A stretch of 64,000 bases of DNA from Saccharothrix sp. (GTDB taxonomy: Bacteria; Actinomycetota; Actinomycetes; Mycobacteriales; Pseudonocardiaceae): assembly GCF_031180885.1 (NCBI RefSeq), contig NZ_JAPSLK010000008.1, positions 62,001-126,000 of the forward strand, in the 5' to 3' direction. The position numbers and the translations under genes were made by a program. Every line of letters begins with the position of its first letter. Position 1 is the first letter of the stretch. The notes below the pieces were generated by a model that did no database searches, was not told where the DNA came from, and was given only the letters and a program-made list of their open reading frames with translations. Positions 28,445 to 37,107 of this stretch are shown here, piece by piece.

Positions 28445-28674
28445 CGCGCCACCGCCGACGGTTCCCTCGGCCGTGCCGCGGGGAACAGCAGCGACTCCTC
28501 GATCAGCCGCCACAGCCGCACCGCGTCGCGGTGCACGACCTTCAGCACCACGGACTGGCGCCGGGCCGGCGACCCGCGGGCGTCCAGCAGCACCCCCGCG
28601 TAACCGACCACGCTGGTCATCGGGGTCACAGCCTCGTGCCACGCCTCCCGGGAGGGGTCCGTCCCGAGGCTCAT
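28441..28674 (-). CDS. HisKA-only miniature protein
   Basis: 77 residues. The core EAWHEAVTPMTSVVGYAGVLL lines up with the dimerisation and phospho-acceptor helix of histidine kinases (SHELRTPLTSIVGYLELL in typical members), keeping His-Glu and the Thr-Pro turn; the second helix is VVHRDAVRLWRLIEESLLF. No ATPase domain follows: the gene ends with TGA overlapping the ATG of the GAF protein. It could act as a phosphotransfer or dimerisation module, or be a relic. Upstream is a plausible GGGAGGAG ribosome site. Confidence 0.65.
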   Translation of the reverse strand: MSLGTDPSREAWHEAVTPMTSVVGYAGVLLDARGSPARRQSVVLKVVHRDAVRLWRLIEESLLFPAARPREPSAVAR

Positions 28675-29216
28675 CTCCGCCGCTCCTCCCGGTCCGCCGC
28701 CGGTGTGGGTCGTGTCAACCGCCGTCGCCGCCCAGCACGACGCGACCCGGTGGTGGCGCGTGATGAAGTGGTGGCGGAGCGGGGTCGGGACGTCCTTCTC
28801 CGATTACCGGTGCTGTGGCCAAACGGCACCCCCTACGACGTCTCGCGGGCGGGATCGTGGCGACCTCCGGCGAACGTCGCCCACGGGCCGATGGTCGCAT
28901 CGAACACGCCCGGGAAGCGCCGCCCGTGGTCCGATTTGGCCATGACCGGACGATGACCGCGCGGGAAGGCGATCCCGGTCGAACCGACAGCGGTCCACAG
29001 TGGACATCACACGATCGATGACGCCCGTTGGCCGCCTCGGCGCCAGGCAGCCGGCTCCCCACGAGCCGCAACCCTCGTGAGGTACAACCATGTCCGCCGG
29101 CACGCGGCAGTCCGACCCGGCGCACGGCCCGCGACCGTCCTCACCGGGGTGCGCCTTCCCCATTTTTTGCTACACGCCTTGGCTCCCCGCGCAGCCGCCG
29201 ACCACCATCGGTGGCC
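28675..29216. other. Intergenic region with a small palindrome
   Basis: About 540 bases between divergent genes. A perfect dyad GTCCAC-A-GTGGAC lies at 28993-29005 and could be an operator for either side. Reading frames here are GC-driven and lack ribosome sites. I see no gene. Confidence 0.4.
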
Positions 29217-30074
29217 GTGACGAAGCCCGGGAGCAAATCCACCCCCACCGGACGCCACGACGGGGGGCGGCCGACCTCCCCGCGCTGGACAGGCGCCCCG
29301 GAGGCGCCCAACGTCGCCAGGGTCCGCGACTACTGGCTGGGCGGTTCCCACCACGGCCCCCGTGACCGCAAGCTCGCCGAGCAGTTCACGGTCTGCGCAC
29401 CGCACCTGCCCTACCTGGTCCGGACCCAGCGGGCGTTCCTGGCCCGCGCGGTGCGCTACCTCGTCGAAGCGGGGATACGCCAGTTCCTCGACCTCGGTTC
29501 CGGTCTGCCGACGATGGGCAACGTCCACCAGGTCGCGCAACGGCTCGACAGGTCCGCCCGCGTGGTGTACGTCGACATCGACCCCGTGGTGGCCGCGGAA
29601 TCGGCGTTGCTGCTCGACGGGCTGGACAACACCGCCTACCTGTGCGCCGACCTCACCGAACCCGACGCGGTGCTCCAGGCCCCGGAAGTCCGCCGGCTGC
29701 TCGACCCGGACGAGCCGACCGCGGTGTTCCTGATCGACGTCCTGCACATGGTGCCCGACGCGCTCCAGCCCGCGGAGACGATCTCGACCTACGTGAACGC
29801 CTTCGGTCCCGGCAGCCACGTCGCCATCTCGCACATCTGCCGGGACGAGGGCCTGCTCGCCGCGGTGACGATGTTCCAGCAACTGTTCGGCATCCCGGTA
29901 CCGGAGTTCACCTTCCGCTACCCCATGGACGTCGTGGACCTCCTGGCCGGTCTCGACATCGTCGAACCCGGCGTGGTCCCGATCCCCTTCTGGCGGCCCA
30001 ACCGCGCGCCCGAGGAGGACCAGAACCCGGAGAACTTCCGCACCTGCGTGGCTGTGGCGCGCCGCGAGGCGTGA
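29217..30074 (+). CDS. S-adenosylmethionine-dependent methyltransferase, DUF574 type
   Basis: 285 residues if started at the GTG at 29217 (29211 is an equal alternative; longer starts would add a Pro/Arg-rich leader). The family signature APNVARVRDYWLGGSHHGPR opens the domain, followed by QFLDLGSGLPTMGNVHQVAQ (SAM site), VVYVDIDPVVAAESALL and AVFLIDVLHMVPD. This family is abundant in actinomycetes, often next to regulatory genes, and its substrates are unknown. It converges on the UbiA gene with only 10 bases between the stops. Confidence 0.88.
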   Translation: MTKPGSKSTPTGRHDGGRPTSPRWTGAPEAPNVARVRDYWLGGSHHGPRDRKLAEQFTVCAPHLPYLVRTQRAFLARAVRYLVEAGIRQFLDLGSGLPTMGNVHQVAQRLDRSARVVYVDIDPVVAAESALLLDGLDNTAYLCADLTEPDAVLQAPEVRRLLDPDEPTAVFLIDVLHMVPDALQPAETISTYVNAFGPGSHVAISHICRDEGLLAAVTMFQQLFGIPVPEFTFRYPMDVVDLLAGLDIVEPGVVPIPFWRPNRAPEEDQNPENFRTCVAVARREA

Positions 30075-30084
30075 TGACCGGGGA

Positions 30085-31011
30085 TCAGGCGACGAGCGGG
30101 ACCGCCGCCAACGCGACGTTCGCCAGCACCGCACGCACCATGTTGCCGGGTCTTCGCAACCCGGTCGGCATCATCGACCACAACCGCGGCCCGGAGGACC
30201 GGAGGAGGACCTGGTCGACGAGGACCAAGCCGCAGACCGCGGCGGCCACCAGCGCGGGCACCGCGCCCAGCCCGGCCCACACCCCGGCCACCACCAGCAC
30301 GGCGCCGAGCGCGTTCGCCCACACGGCCGCGCCGACCGTCCACGAGGTGCCGCGCAGGACCGCCGGCGTGATGATCCCCGTGACGCGGTCGGCGCCCACG
30401 TCCGGCACCGACCACCACAACGCGCGGCTCACGGCCTGGGCGGCGAACCCCGCGGCGACCACCAGCGCCCAGCCGGCCACCTCGGGCACCGCCGCGTGGT
30501 GGGTCATGAGGAACGGCAAGGCCCCCAGTTGGACGCCCAGGGCGATCTGGCCGACCAAGCCCCGTCTCTTGAGGCGCAAGGGTTCGAGGTTGTACGCGAC
30601 CTGGCCTGCGACGAGCAGCGCGGCGATGAGCACCAGCAGCGGTTTTCCGGTGGACACCGCCGCCCACGCCGCCAAGCCCAGGCACCCCGCGATCTCGACC
30701 GCGGCCCACCGCGACAGGCGTCTCCTGCCCAGCCGTCGGGCCGCGTGGGCGATGTGGCGCTTGTCGCCGCCGGCCGCGTCGGTGTCGACGTCGGCCCCGG
30801 AGTTGAGCAGGTTGCCCGCGACGATCCCGAGCAGGTTCGCGACCACCACGAGCACCAGGGACCCGTCCGGGCCGGATCGCGGGTCCAGGGCCGCGTAGCC
30901 CGCCCCCCAGGTCGCGTAGCACACATATTGCAGCAGCAACGGGTTTTCGAGCCGATGGCAGCGCAGCAGGTCGGACCAGCCCCACGCCGCGTGGCCGGTC
31001 AGGGGTGACAT
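30085..31011 (-). CDS. UbiA-type membrane prenyltransferase
   Basis: 308 residues, about nine membrane helices. The two metal-binding motifs are NLLNSGADVDTDAAGGDKR (first Asp-rich, with the usual N/D-x3-D spacing) and WSVPDVGADRVTGI (second). The family moves a polyprenyl group onto an aromatic or other acceptor; a subgroup cyclises terpenes. The ATG overlaps the P450 gene's end by 13 bases, so the two work in one transcript. The acceptor is unknown; a prenylated and then oxidised small molecule is the simplest inference. Confidence 0.85.
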   Translation of the reverse strand: MSPLTGHAAWGWSDLLRCHRLENPLLLQYVCYATWGAGYAALDPRSGPDGSLVLVVVANLLGIVAGNLLNSGADVDTDAAGGDKRHIAHAARRLGRRRLSRWAAVEIAGCLGLAAWAAVSTGKPLLVLIAALLVAGQVAYNLEPLRLKRRGLVGQIALGVQLGALPFLMTHHAAVPEVAGWALVVAAGFAAQAVSRALWWSVPDVGADRVTGIITPAVLRGTSWTVGAAVWANALGAVLVVAGVWAGLGAVPALVAAAVCGLVLVDQVLLRSSGPRLWSMMPTGLRRPGNMVRAVLANVALAAVPLVA

Positions 31012-32228
31012 GCGGTCACCACCACCCTGAGCCCGTGCCCGGGCGCGCTCGTGTGCCCGCGCACGGAGGCCGCGGCCTCCGACACGTCGAGAAAGCGCAG
31101 GCGCGTGCGGCGCAGGACGGCGACGACGACCATCCGCAACTCCAGGGTCGCCAACTCGGCGCCCAGGCAGCGGCGCAGGCCGCCGCCGAACGGGAAGTAG
31201 CGGTCGCCGGGGATCGTGGTGCGGTGGAACCGCCCCGCGTCGAACCGCAGCGGGTCGGGGAACTGGCGCGGGTCGCGGTGCGCCAGGTGGATCGCGGGCG
31301 TCAGCACCGTGCCCGGCGTCACCCGCACGCCCAGGAACTCGTCCTCGTCGACCACCACCCGGTTGCCCGCCCACAGCGCGGGCGGGTTGAGCCGCAGCGC
31401 TTCGTGGACCACGGCGTCCAGCAGTGGCACCGCCTCCGCGTCCGCGCCGTCGTCCGCCGCCGCCTCCGCCTCGGCCCGGACCTCCGCCAGGAGAGCGGGA
31501 TCGCGGTGCAGGTGGTACAGGACCCACGCCGCGGCCGAAGCCGTCGTCTCGTACCCGGCGAACAACAACGTGACCAGGTTGTCGCGCAGTTCCCGCTCGT
31601 CGCGCGCGACCTCCCGCAGCAGCGTCGCCAGCGCGGTGGAGCCCGTTCCCCCCGCCGCGGACGCCGCTTTCACCAGCTTCTCGTCCAGCCACGGGTCGCT
31701 GCGCGTCCGCCTGCCGCGCGACCGGCGGCGCACCAGGTTCCGCCAGCCGGAGACCAGTTCCCGGTGGATCCACGAGTCGAAGCGCGTGGCCAACGCCTCG
31801 TCGCCGGTTCCCAGCACCACCCGCACCATCACCCGCAGGGAGATCCTCCGCATCCACTGCGTCAGCGCGACGACCGACCCCACCACCAGCTCGTCCACCG
31901 CGGCCTGGACGACGCCGTCGATCGTGTCCCGGTAGCCGTCCAGTCGGGTGCCCCGCAGCACCGGCAAGAGCCCCCTGCGGTACGCCGCGTGGCGGGGGCC
32001 GTCGGCCCACACCAGGGACCGGCCGCCGAGGACCGCCGCCAGCGTGCGGCTGCCCGGGTGCGCGAAGCGCGCGTCACCGCGGAAGATCCACCGGATCGCC
32101 GCCGGGTCGCTCACCAGCAGGCGCCGGTGGGGGGTGGAACGCAGTTCCAGCACACCCGGCGAGCGGGCCGCGTGCCGGTCCAGGAAGGCCAGGGGACGCG
32201 CGGCGAGGTGGAGTTCGCGGAGGTTCAC
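30999..32228 (-). CDS. Cytochrome P450
   Basis: 409 residues. The heme-binding loop is FPFGGGLRRCLGAELA with the axial Cys; the I-helix oxygen site is LLFAGYETTASAAAW, and the K-helix ExxR is in VVHEALRLNPPA. It resembles class I bacterial P450s that use external ferredoxins; none is encoded nearby. It is the first gene of the P450-UbiA operon. The likely role is hydroxylation of a prenylated or terpenoid product (inference). Confidence 0.92.
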   Translation of the reverse strand: MNLRELHLAARPLAFLDRHAARSPGVLELRSTPHRRLLVSDPAAIRWIFRGDARFAHPGSRTLAAVLGGRSLVWADGPRHAAYRRGLLPVLRGTRLDGYRDTIDGVVQAAVDELVVGSVVALTQWMRRISLRVMVRVVLGTGDEALATRFDSWIHRELVSGWRNLVRRRSRGRRTRSDPWLDEKLVKAASAAGGTGSTALATLLREVARDERELRDNLVTLLFAGYETTASAAAWVLYHLHRDPALLAEVRAEAEAAADDGADAEAVPLLDAVVHEALRLNPPALWAGNRVVVDEDEFLGVRVTPGTVLTPAIHLAHRDPRQFPDPLRFDAGRFHRTTIPGDRYFPFGGGLRRCLGAELATLELRMVVVAVLRRTRLRFLDVSEAAASVRGHTSAPGHGLRVVVTACHP

Positions 32229-32650
32229 CGCGGCCCTCCCCCGAGGCCGCGAGCGGCCGGGAGAACACCGGTGGGGTCAGCGGTGCCGAACCGGACCCGG
32301 TCCGCGCCGCGGTGAAAACCCCCTTTGCCCGATCGGCGCGGGACAAAATCGGCAACGGCCGTGGTTAATCCTTCGTCCAAGTCGCACACGCAAACCTCCA
32401 CAGCGACCTACCCGCCCCGGTGAAAAACGTGACACCATCAGGCGACGAGGTGCGAACCGGCACTGCGAAGGTAGGGTGCGGGTGAGCCGGGGGGCAAGAG
32501 CCTTACCCTTTTGGCGCACAGCGTGGACCCGGATGCCGGAATGGATCGCACGCGGAGTGTCGGGCTGATTCCGAGTGATCGGAAGTGCCCGGGCGGCGGA
32601 GCGGTGATTTCCACTCCGGCCGGAGCCGCACGAGTTCGCGGACATGGCAA

Positions 32651-32684
32651 AACTCCCCCGGCCGCCGCTGCGACCGGGGGAGTT
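32651..32684 (-). terminator. Hairpin followed by TTTT on the minus strand
   Basis: Perfect 11-bp arms: 32651-32661 (AACTCCCCCGG) and 32674-32684, loop of 12 bases. On the minus strand the 3' arm ends in GAGTTTTGCC, so a short U-run follows, making it a classical intrinsic terminator for leftward transcripts and a second stop after 32910-32946. Confidence 0.7.
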
Positions 32685-32909
32685 CCACCGCCATCACCGA
32701 CCGTTCCGGGAGGACTCCAGGAACCCCCGAATTCGCCACACCGCGCCCCCCGAAGAAGCGCGGCCGACACCGACCGGCCACGTGGCGGTCGGCGGTGATG
32801 AACGTCATCGCCACCCAGCCGGAGCGGGCGGGGTCGAGTCGACCACCGCGCCCGGAAGGGCGGATTCGACCTCGGTCACCCGCTTGCCGCGCGTGAGGGG
32901 TCGAAGGGT

Positions 32910-32946
32910 CGGGTGGCACCCCGTCGGACCAGCGGGGTGCCACCCG
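32910..32946 (-). terminator. Hairpin terminator after secreted D/V-rich gene
   Basis: Perfect 14-bp arms 32910-32923 and 32933-32946 (CGGGTGGCACCCCG on the + strand), loop TCGGACCAG. It starts 16 bases past the stop at 32962. Confidence 0.8.
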
Positions 32947-32961
32947 GGTCACCCGGTGGGG

Positions 32962-33552
32962 TCAGGGGCAGAGGTTCGCGCCCACCACCCCCAGCGCCAG
33001 GACGTCGAGGTCGACCGCCGCACCGAGGCCGACCACGACACCGGCGTCCAGGCCCGCGATCGCGAGCACGTCGAGGTCGGTGCCGTCGACGTCGGCCGAG
33101 GTGTCGTCGGCGCACACCGAGTCCACGTCGGCGGCGCAGTCCAGCGCGGAGATCCCGAGGCCCGCCACGGCGGTCAGCGCGGCGTCGACGTCGACGTCCA
33201 CCGCCAGTGCGACAGCCGCGTCCAGGTCCACACCGGCGACGACCACACCGCCCAGCGCACCCGCTCCCTCATGGGTCGAGGTGGCCGTGGTGTGCGTGTC
33301 CTGCGTGTCCTGCGACTCCAGCACGTCCGGCGTCTCCTGCACGTCCGGCGTGTCGGTGTCCTGCGAGTCGACCGCCGTGCCGGCGTCGGAAGCCGAGGTA
33401 CCGGCCTCGGGTGCCGCGGACGCCTCCTGCGGCGTGGGCGCGGCGGACGCGCTGTCCACCGCCTGCGCGTTCGCTACACCGAACCCGTTGGCGAGTACCG
33501 CGAGCCCCGTCGCGGCGGCCACCACGAGCCCGTTGACAAACTTGCGCTGCAT
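32962..33552 (-). CDS. Secreted Asp/Val-rich protein of unknown function
   Basis: 196 residues with AGGA ahead of the ATG at 33552. A Sec signal peptide is clear (FVNGLVVAAATGLAVLANGF, cut after VANAQA). Residues about 30-95 are Ser/Thr/Asp-rich and disordered, with repeated Gln-Asp-Thr pieces (SQDTDTPDVQETPD, ESQDTQDTH). The rest alternates Val/Ala with Asp (VAGVDLDAAVALAVDVDVDA, VDLDVLALGVVG) and has three Cys (LDCAADVDSVCADD, ANLCP). No family was recognised. The repeated Asp-Val pattern could make a beta-rich, calcium-binding surface; that is speculation. Confidence 0.75.
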   Translation of the reverse strand: MQRKFVNGLVVAAATGLAVLANGFGVANAQAVDSASAAPTPQEASAAPEAGTSASDAGTAVDSQDTDTPDVQETPDVLESQDTQDTHTTATSTHEGAGALGGVVVAGVDLDAAVALAVDVDVDAALTAVAGLGISALDCAADVDSVCADDTSADVDGTDLDVLAIAGLDAGVVVGLGAAVDLDVLALGVVGANLCP

Positions 33553-34270
33553 TCTTGTCCTATACCTTCCGTTCGGTGAGTCACCGCGAACAGCCCACGC
33601 TCGAACCGCGCTCGACAGGCCGTAGCACCCATGCGGAGATTGCCGGCGCGCACACCCTCAATGGTTTCGAGCCCCGTGAACTCCCCGCTGAATTGAACGC
33701 TGGTGCCGGGCCGAACGCTAACCAGGACAACTCCGCGCGGACAACGAGAGTCGTCAACTTTGGGGAGCCCGAGCCGGTTTCAACCGATCAGTGGGCGATG
33801 TTTTCCGATCGCGCGTCGAACCCGTTCGAGCGAATAGCCCGACAACAGCCGGGAACGCCTTGACAGCGAACAGCGGGGCGGGGCAGAGTGCCGCGCAACA
33901 CAAGACCACGCGGGAAAGCGGGACGGTTTGCGCATGGGCCGTCCCGCGTCCCTTGGGGCCGGCGGCCGATCCGGCGTCGTCGCGCCGACATGCGATCGGC
34001 CGCCGGGAGCGGGGCGTGGGGGGGCCCGCGGCGCGGGGGCGCGCCCCCCCCCCCCCCCCCCCGGGGCCGGGGGGGCGCCCCCCGCCCGGGGGGGGGCCGG
34101 GGGCCCGCCCCCGGGCCCCCCCCCCGGCCCGGGGGGGGGCGGGGGGGGGGGCCCGGGGGCGGGGGGGGCCCCCCGGCCCCCCGCCGCACAGCGGGTCGCC
34201 GGGAAAGCTCCCCGGCCGGCGGCGGACGCGGGTCGCGACCACCACGACGGACCTCGTGGGAGGCGGCGGC
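33553..34270. repeat. Intergenic region with a 170-base G/C-only stretch
   Basis: No gene is seen between the secreted protein and the PAS protein. 34018-34187 contains only G and C, with a run of 19 C (34044-34062) and several G runs of 8-11. This is low-complexity DNA; whether it is genuine or an assembly artefact cannot be told from sequence. The left part (33553-33900) is of lower GC and carries the promoter of the secreted protein. Confidence 0.7.
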
Positions 34271-35077
34271 TCAGTCGAACACGCAGATCCCGCCGTGGAC
34301 GACGACGGGCAGCCCGTCCGCTCCGCGCTGGACGTGGCCGACGATGCGCGCCTTGCGGTCGCCGAAGCTGGACGCGATGCCGACCTGGACGTCCATCGGC
34401 GTCCCGCGCCGGAGCAGGTCCCGCCACTCCTCGACGGTGGACAGCACGGACTCGAGCCGCGCCAGCGGGTCGGCCGGGGTGTCGGCGCCCGGCTCGACGC
34501 CGAACAGCCGGTGCAGCCCGGCGGAACCGACGAAGCGCCCGGTGAGCAGGTCCAGCGAGTACACGCCGACCCCGTCGTCCGCGAGCCCGTCGACCGCCGC
34601 CGCCAGGGCCAGCCGGTCCGCCACCGAGCCGGCGTCGCCGTGGGCCGGCGCACGGGTTCCCGCCAACCACCCTGGGAGCCAGGTGCACACGTACACCTCG
34701 CCGACGCGGGTGAGCCGCACCGCGATGGTCGCCGTGCGGCTCAGGTCGGTCAGGACGTCGGGCGCCGCGGCGGCCCGGTAGACCGGCTCTCCGGACTCCG
34801 CCGCCTCGGCGCACAGCCGCGTGAGCGCCGCGACGAGGTCGGCGGGCAGCAGATCGCCCAGCATGGCGCCGGTGAACCCGGCGGTGCGCAGGCCGAGGGC
34901 GTCACCCGCCGCGTCGTTGACGGCGATCACGGTGTAGCCGGGGCGGGCGTGCGGCCCGGTCACCTCGGTCCACACCAACGCGGGTTCCTGCATGAGCGCG
35001 ATGGCATCGCGCGGATCGGACGAGCCGGGGGCCCCGCCGATCGGCACCATTCCGGATTCCCGCCCTGGCAAGGCCAT
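34271..35077 (-). CDS. PAS-domain protein
   Basis: About 268 residues from ATG 35077; starts at 35095 and 35050 are also open. Residues about 20-125 form one PAS domain (VIAVNDAAGDALGL, FTGAMLGDLLPADLVAAL, VYRAAAAPDV) and residues 150-265 a second (LADDGVGVYSLDLLTGRFV, GLHRLFGVEPGAD, LESVLSTVEEWRDLLRRG, PMDVQVGIASSFGDRKARIV). No output domain follows; the gene stops after VVVHGGICVFD, and the G/C-only stretch lies 84 bases downstream. It may have lost a C-terminal output part, or act as a free sensor. Ligand unknown. Confidence 0.7.
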   Translation of the reverse strand: MALPGRESGMVPIGGAPGSSDPRDAIALMQEPALVWTEVTGPHARPGYTVIAVNDAAGDALGLRTAGFTGAMLGDLLPADLVAALTRLCAEAAESGEPVYRAAAAPDVLTDLSRTATIAVRLTRVGEVYVCTWLPGWLAGTRAPAHGDAGSVADRLALAAAVDGLADDGVGVYSLDLLTGRFVGSAGLHRLFGVEPGADTPADPLARLESVLSTVEEWRDLLRRGTPMDVQVGIASSFGDRKARIVGHVQRGADGLPVVVHGGICVFD

Positions 35078-35431
35078 CACTCCGCCTGACGGCACTGGTG
35101 ACGGGCTGCCGGGCGCGTCGACTCTCCGCCGGTGGAGTCCTCGCCATCTCGCCGTTCCACTTGTCCAGACCTCCGCACAATGTTCCAGCCTGAGGCTTCG
35201 AGCGTAGGCCCTCCCGGGTGCTCAGCGCATCGATCGAAGGATATTTCGGACCGAAACGTGTGCCGGCCCAGCCACCTCGCCGCGCGACGACTGCACCCCG
35301 CAACCTCTCGCCCCACGACGCCCGGCGGGTGCGGAAACTTCACCCTCCGATGGATTAAATCTTTCGGGTGTAGAAGGCGACAATCCGTGGCCACTCGCGG
35401 ACGGCCGCGCCGTCCGACCGGCGGCGTACGA
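35078..35431. other. Intergenic region
   Basis: About 350 bases between the PAS gene start and the sigma-factor stop. Locally lower GC at 35225-35375 suggests the PAS promoter. I found no gene or strong hairpin except a short dyad CGGCGTA-TACGCCG at the sigma stop (35423-35440). Confidence 0.35.
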
Positions 35432-36268
35432 CTACGCCGGCGCCACGAGGTCGACGGCGACGGCGCGGGACGAGACACCCGGTCCCCCGCCGCGCGGGTC
35501 CGGAGCGGTCGACGGGCCCGCCGTCAGCGGCACGCCCCGCCTGAGCTGAGCCACGAGGTCCGTCGCCTCGCGAGCCGCCTCGGCGCACCGGCAACAGGTG
35601 GACACGTGCTCCTGGACGCGCCGGCGCGCGGCGCGGCCGAGCCGGCCGCACACCCACGCGGCGAGGTTCTCGGCGGACCCGCGGCAGCGTTCGTCGACAC
35701 CGACTTTGACGTGCATCTGCACGTAGGCGACGCGAAGGGCCTCCCGGGCCCGGTAGGCCAGCGCGGAGACCGCGTTGGGCTGGATGTCCAGCGCCGCCGC
35801 GACTTCGGCGATCGGCCGCTTCTCGATCTCCAACTGCACCAGGACGGTGCGCCACCGCTCGGTGAGGGCGTCGAGCGCTCGTAATGCCAGGTCGGCGTCG
35901 AGCTTCTCGATCACCGGGTCGCCCGGGGCCACCTCCAGCGCCATCTCCGACGCCTGCGCCTGCCGGTCGACCAGGCGGTCCTCGGCGAGCTGCTTGTAGA
36001 AGGTCGTGCGGACCGTGGTGAGCAGGTACGAGCGGAAGGCGTTCGTCGGACCGCCGCCGGACAGGATGCGGTGCAGCACCTTGGTGAACGCTTCGGCCAC
36101 CACGTCGTCGGCGCCCTGCGCGCCACCCAACAACCGGTAAGCCAGGTTGTAGGCCGACGTGTAGTGCATCCGGTACAACTCGCCGAACGCATCGCGGTCG
36201 CCGGATCTGACGGCCCTCACGAGCGAGGCGTCACGACGCCCATCGCGCTCATCGAGGTGATCGGTCAT
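35432..36268 (-). CDS. ECF sigma factor with C-terminal zinc-finger-like tail
   Basis: 278 residues from ATG 36268 (MTDHLDERDGRRDASLVRAV). Sigma region 2 has FGELYRMHYTSAYNLAYRLL and DDVVAEAFTKVLHRIL; region 4 has LTERWRTVLVQLEIEKRPIA and DIQPNAVSALAYRAREALR. After region 4 about 95 extra residues include QEHVSTCCRCAEAA, the His-x3-Cys-x2-Cys pattern of ZAS anti-sigma domains, fused here to the sigma itself. No separate anti-sigma gene is adjacent. Such fused forms are thought to self-regulate; the target genes are unknown, perhaps the sensor genes nearby. Confidence 0.88.
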   Translation of the reverse strand: MTDHLDERDGRRDASLVRAVRSGDRDAFGELYRMHYTSAYNLAYRLLGGAQGADDVVAEAFTKVLHRILSGGGPTNAFRSYLLTTVRTTFYKQLAEDRLVDRQAQASEMALEVAPGDPVIEKLDADLALRALDALTERWRTVLVQLEIEKRPIAEVAAALDIQPNAVSALAYRAREALRVAYVQMHVKVGVDERCRGSAENLAAWVCGRLGRAARRRVQEHVSTCCRCAEAAREATDLVAQLRRGVPLTAGPSTAPDPRGGGPGVSSRAVAVDLVAPA

Positions 36269-36650
36269 CTCATCAGCACCTTGGTCTCTCCCCACGAGCG
36301 GCGTGCCGGCCACCCGGGGGCTCACACCACCCGACGCCGTGCGTTGGACGGCCCTTGATCTCGCGTCACCAGTCGGCCACCGGAATGGCCTGCGCAACAC
36401 TGCGAAGCAATTTCAGGTATACCTTCCCTAATCCGACGCCCGCCACCCGACGAACTGGCTTGGGACGCTACATCGGCGACCTGAGCCGACGCGCCCTCGG
36501 ACACACGGTTTCACACTAATAGTGGAGTCGAATAGCGACAGGTGCGCCGCCCGCCCCGACATAAGGCGCCCGGCGCCATCCGATCGGGCGAATTCGACTC
36601 CAATGATCGACCGCTGGGCTAGACTCTCCGTGCACCAGCGGTATCGCCCA
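36269..36650. other. AT-richer spacer with nested inverted repeats
   Basis: About 380 bases, clearly lower in GC than its surroundings. It holds the sigma-factor promoter side and a nested structure at 36523-36602. No gene with a ribosome site was seen. Confidence 0.4.
36523..36602 (-). terminator. Nested inverted repeat downstream of the 36651 operon
   Basis: Outer arms TGGAGTCGAAT (36523-36533) and its exact complement (36592-36602) are 58 bases apart and enclose the short GC palindrome around GGCGCCCGGCGCC (36565-36577). It lies about 50 bases past the stop of the leftward operon and probably acts as its terminator, though a regulatory cruciform is possible. Confidence 0.45.
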
Positions 36651-37088
36651 TCAGCGATCGACATCGGACGAGCGCCCACCCAATACGAATTCGCCGACGC
36701 AATAGAGAGATGCCGGTCGCAATAGCTTCGGGGCGAGTGGGTGGCCGTGCGGAGGCAGCTCCCGCAATGCGGCTATCGCTTCGCGTATTTCGCCCGTGAA
36801 CTCCCACAGGACCACGGGCCGTCCCCGGCGCACGACGCTGTCCTCCGTGCGCAGCCGCACCACGGTGACCGCCTCCGGCGACCGCAAGGTGATCGTCTCG
36901 GTGACGGGCGGATCCTCCTTCATGCCGTAAAGGCACTCCTCCTCGCCGATGACCGCCGTGATGAACCGCCAGCCGGGGTCCTCGCGGATCAGGTCCGCAA
37001 GGGCGTCCAGACTGGGATAGGCGGCCAGCGCCGCCGCAACGCGGGGGTGTGTCACGCTCCACTTCCCACACTCGACCCGATCCTCCAC
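36651..37088 (-). CDS. Unknown protein, third gene of PTPS-like operon
   Basis: 145 residues from a GTG at 37088; an internal GTG at VTHPRVAAALAAYPSLDALA is an alternative. It is a mixed alpha/beta protein with a conserved-looking centre (REDPGWRFITAVIGEEECLY, ETITLRSPEAVTVVRLRTED, PVVLWEFTGEIREAIAALRE). GC falls towards its 3' end. It follows the PTPS-like gene by 19 bases on the same strand and is probably co-transcribed. The family is not recognised. Confidence 0.6.
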   Translation of the reverse strand: MEDRVECGKWSVTHPRVAAALAAYPSLDALADLIREDPGWRFITAVIGEEECLYGMKEDPPVTETITLRSPEAVTVVRLRTEDSVVRRGRPVVLWEFTGEIREAIAALRELPPHGHPLAPKLLRPASLYCVGEFVLGGRSSDVDR

Positions 37089-37107
37089 CGCGGTCCACGC
37101 GCCCGGG

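Larger units (their letters stand above)
32229..32961. other. Long intergenic stretch with two terminator hairpins
   Basis: About 730 bases without a convincing gene. It holds the promoter side of the P450 operon at the left and, on the minus strand after the secreted D/V-rich protein, tandem hairpins at 32910-32946 and 32651-32684. The open frames here are GC-driven and lack ribosome sites. Confidence 0.5.

Noticed and set aside
34018-34187. Possible origin, CRISPR or quadruplex switch in the G/C-only stretch
   Set aside because: There are no spaced repeats, DnaA boxes or defined units; an artefact is equally likely.
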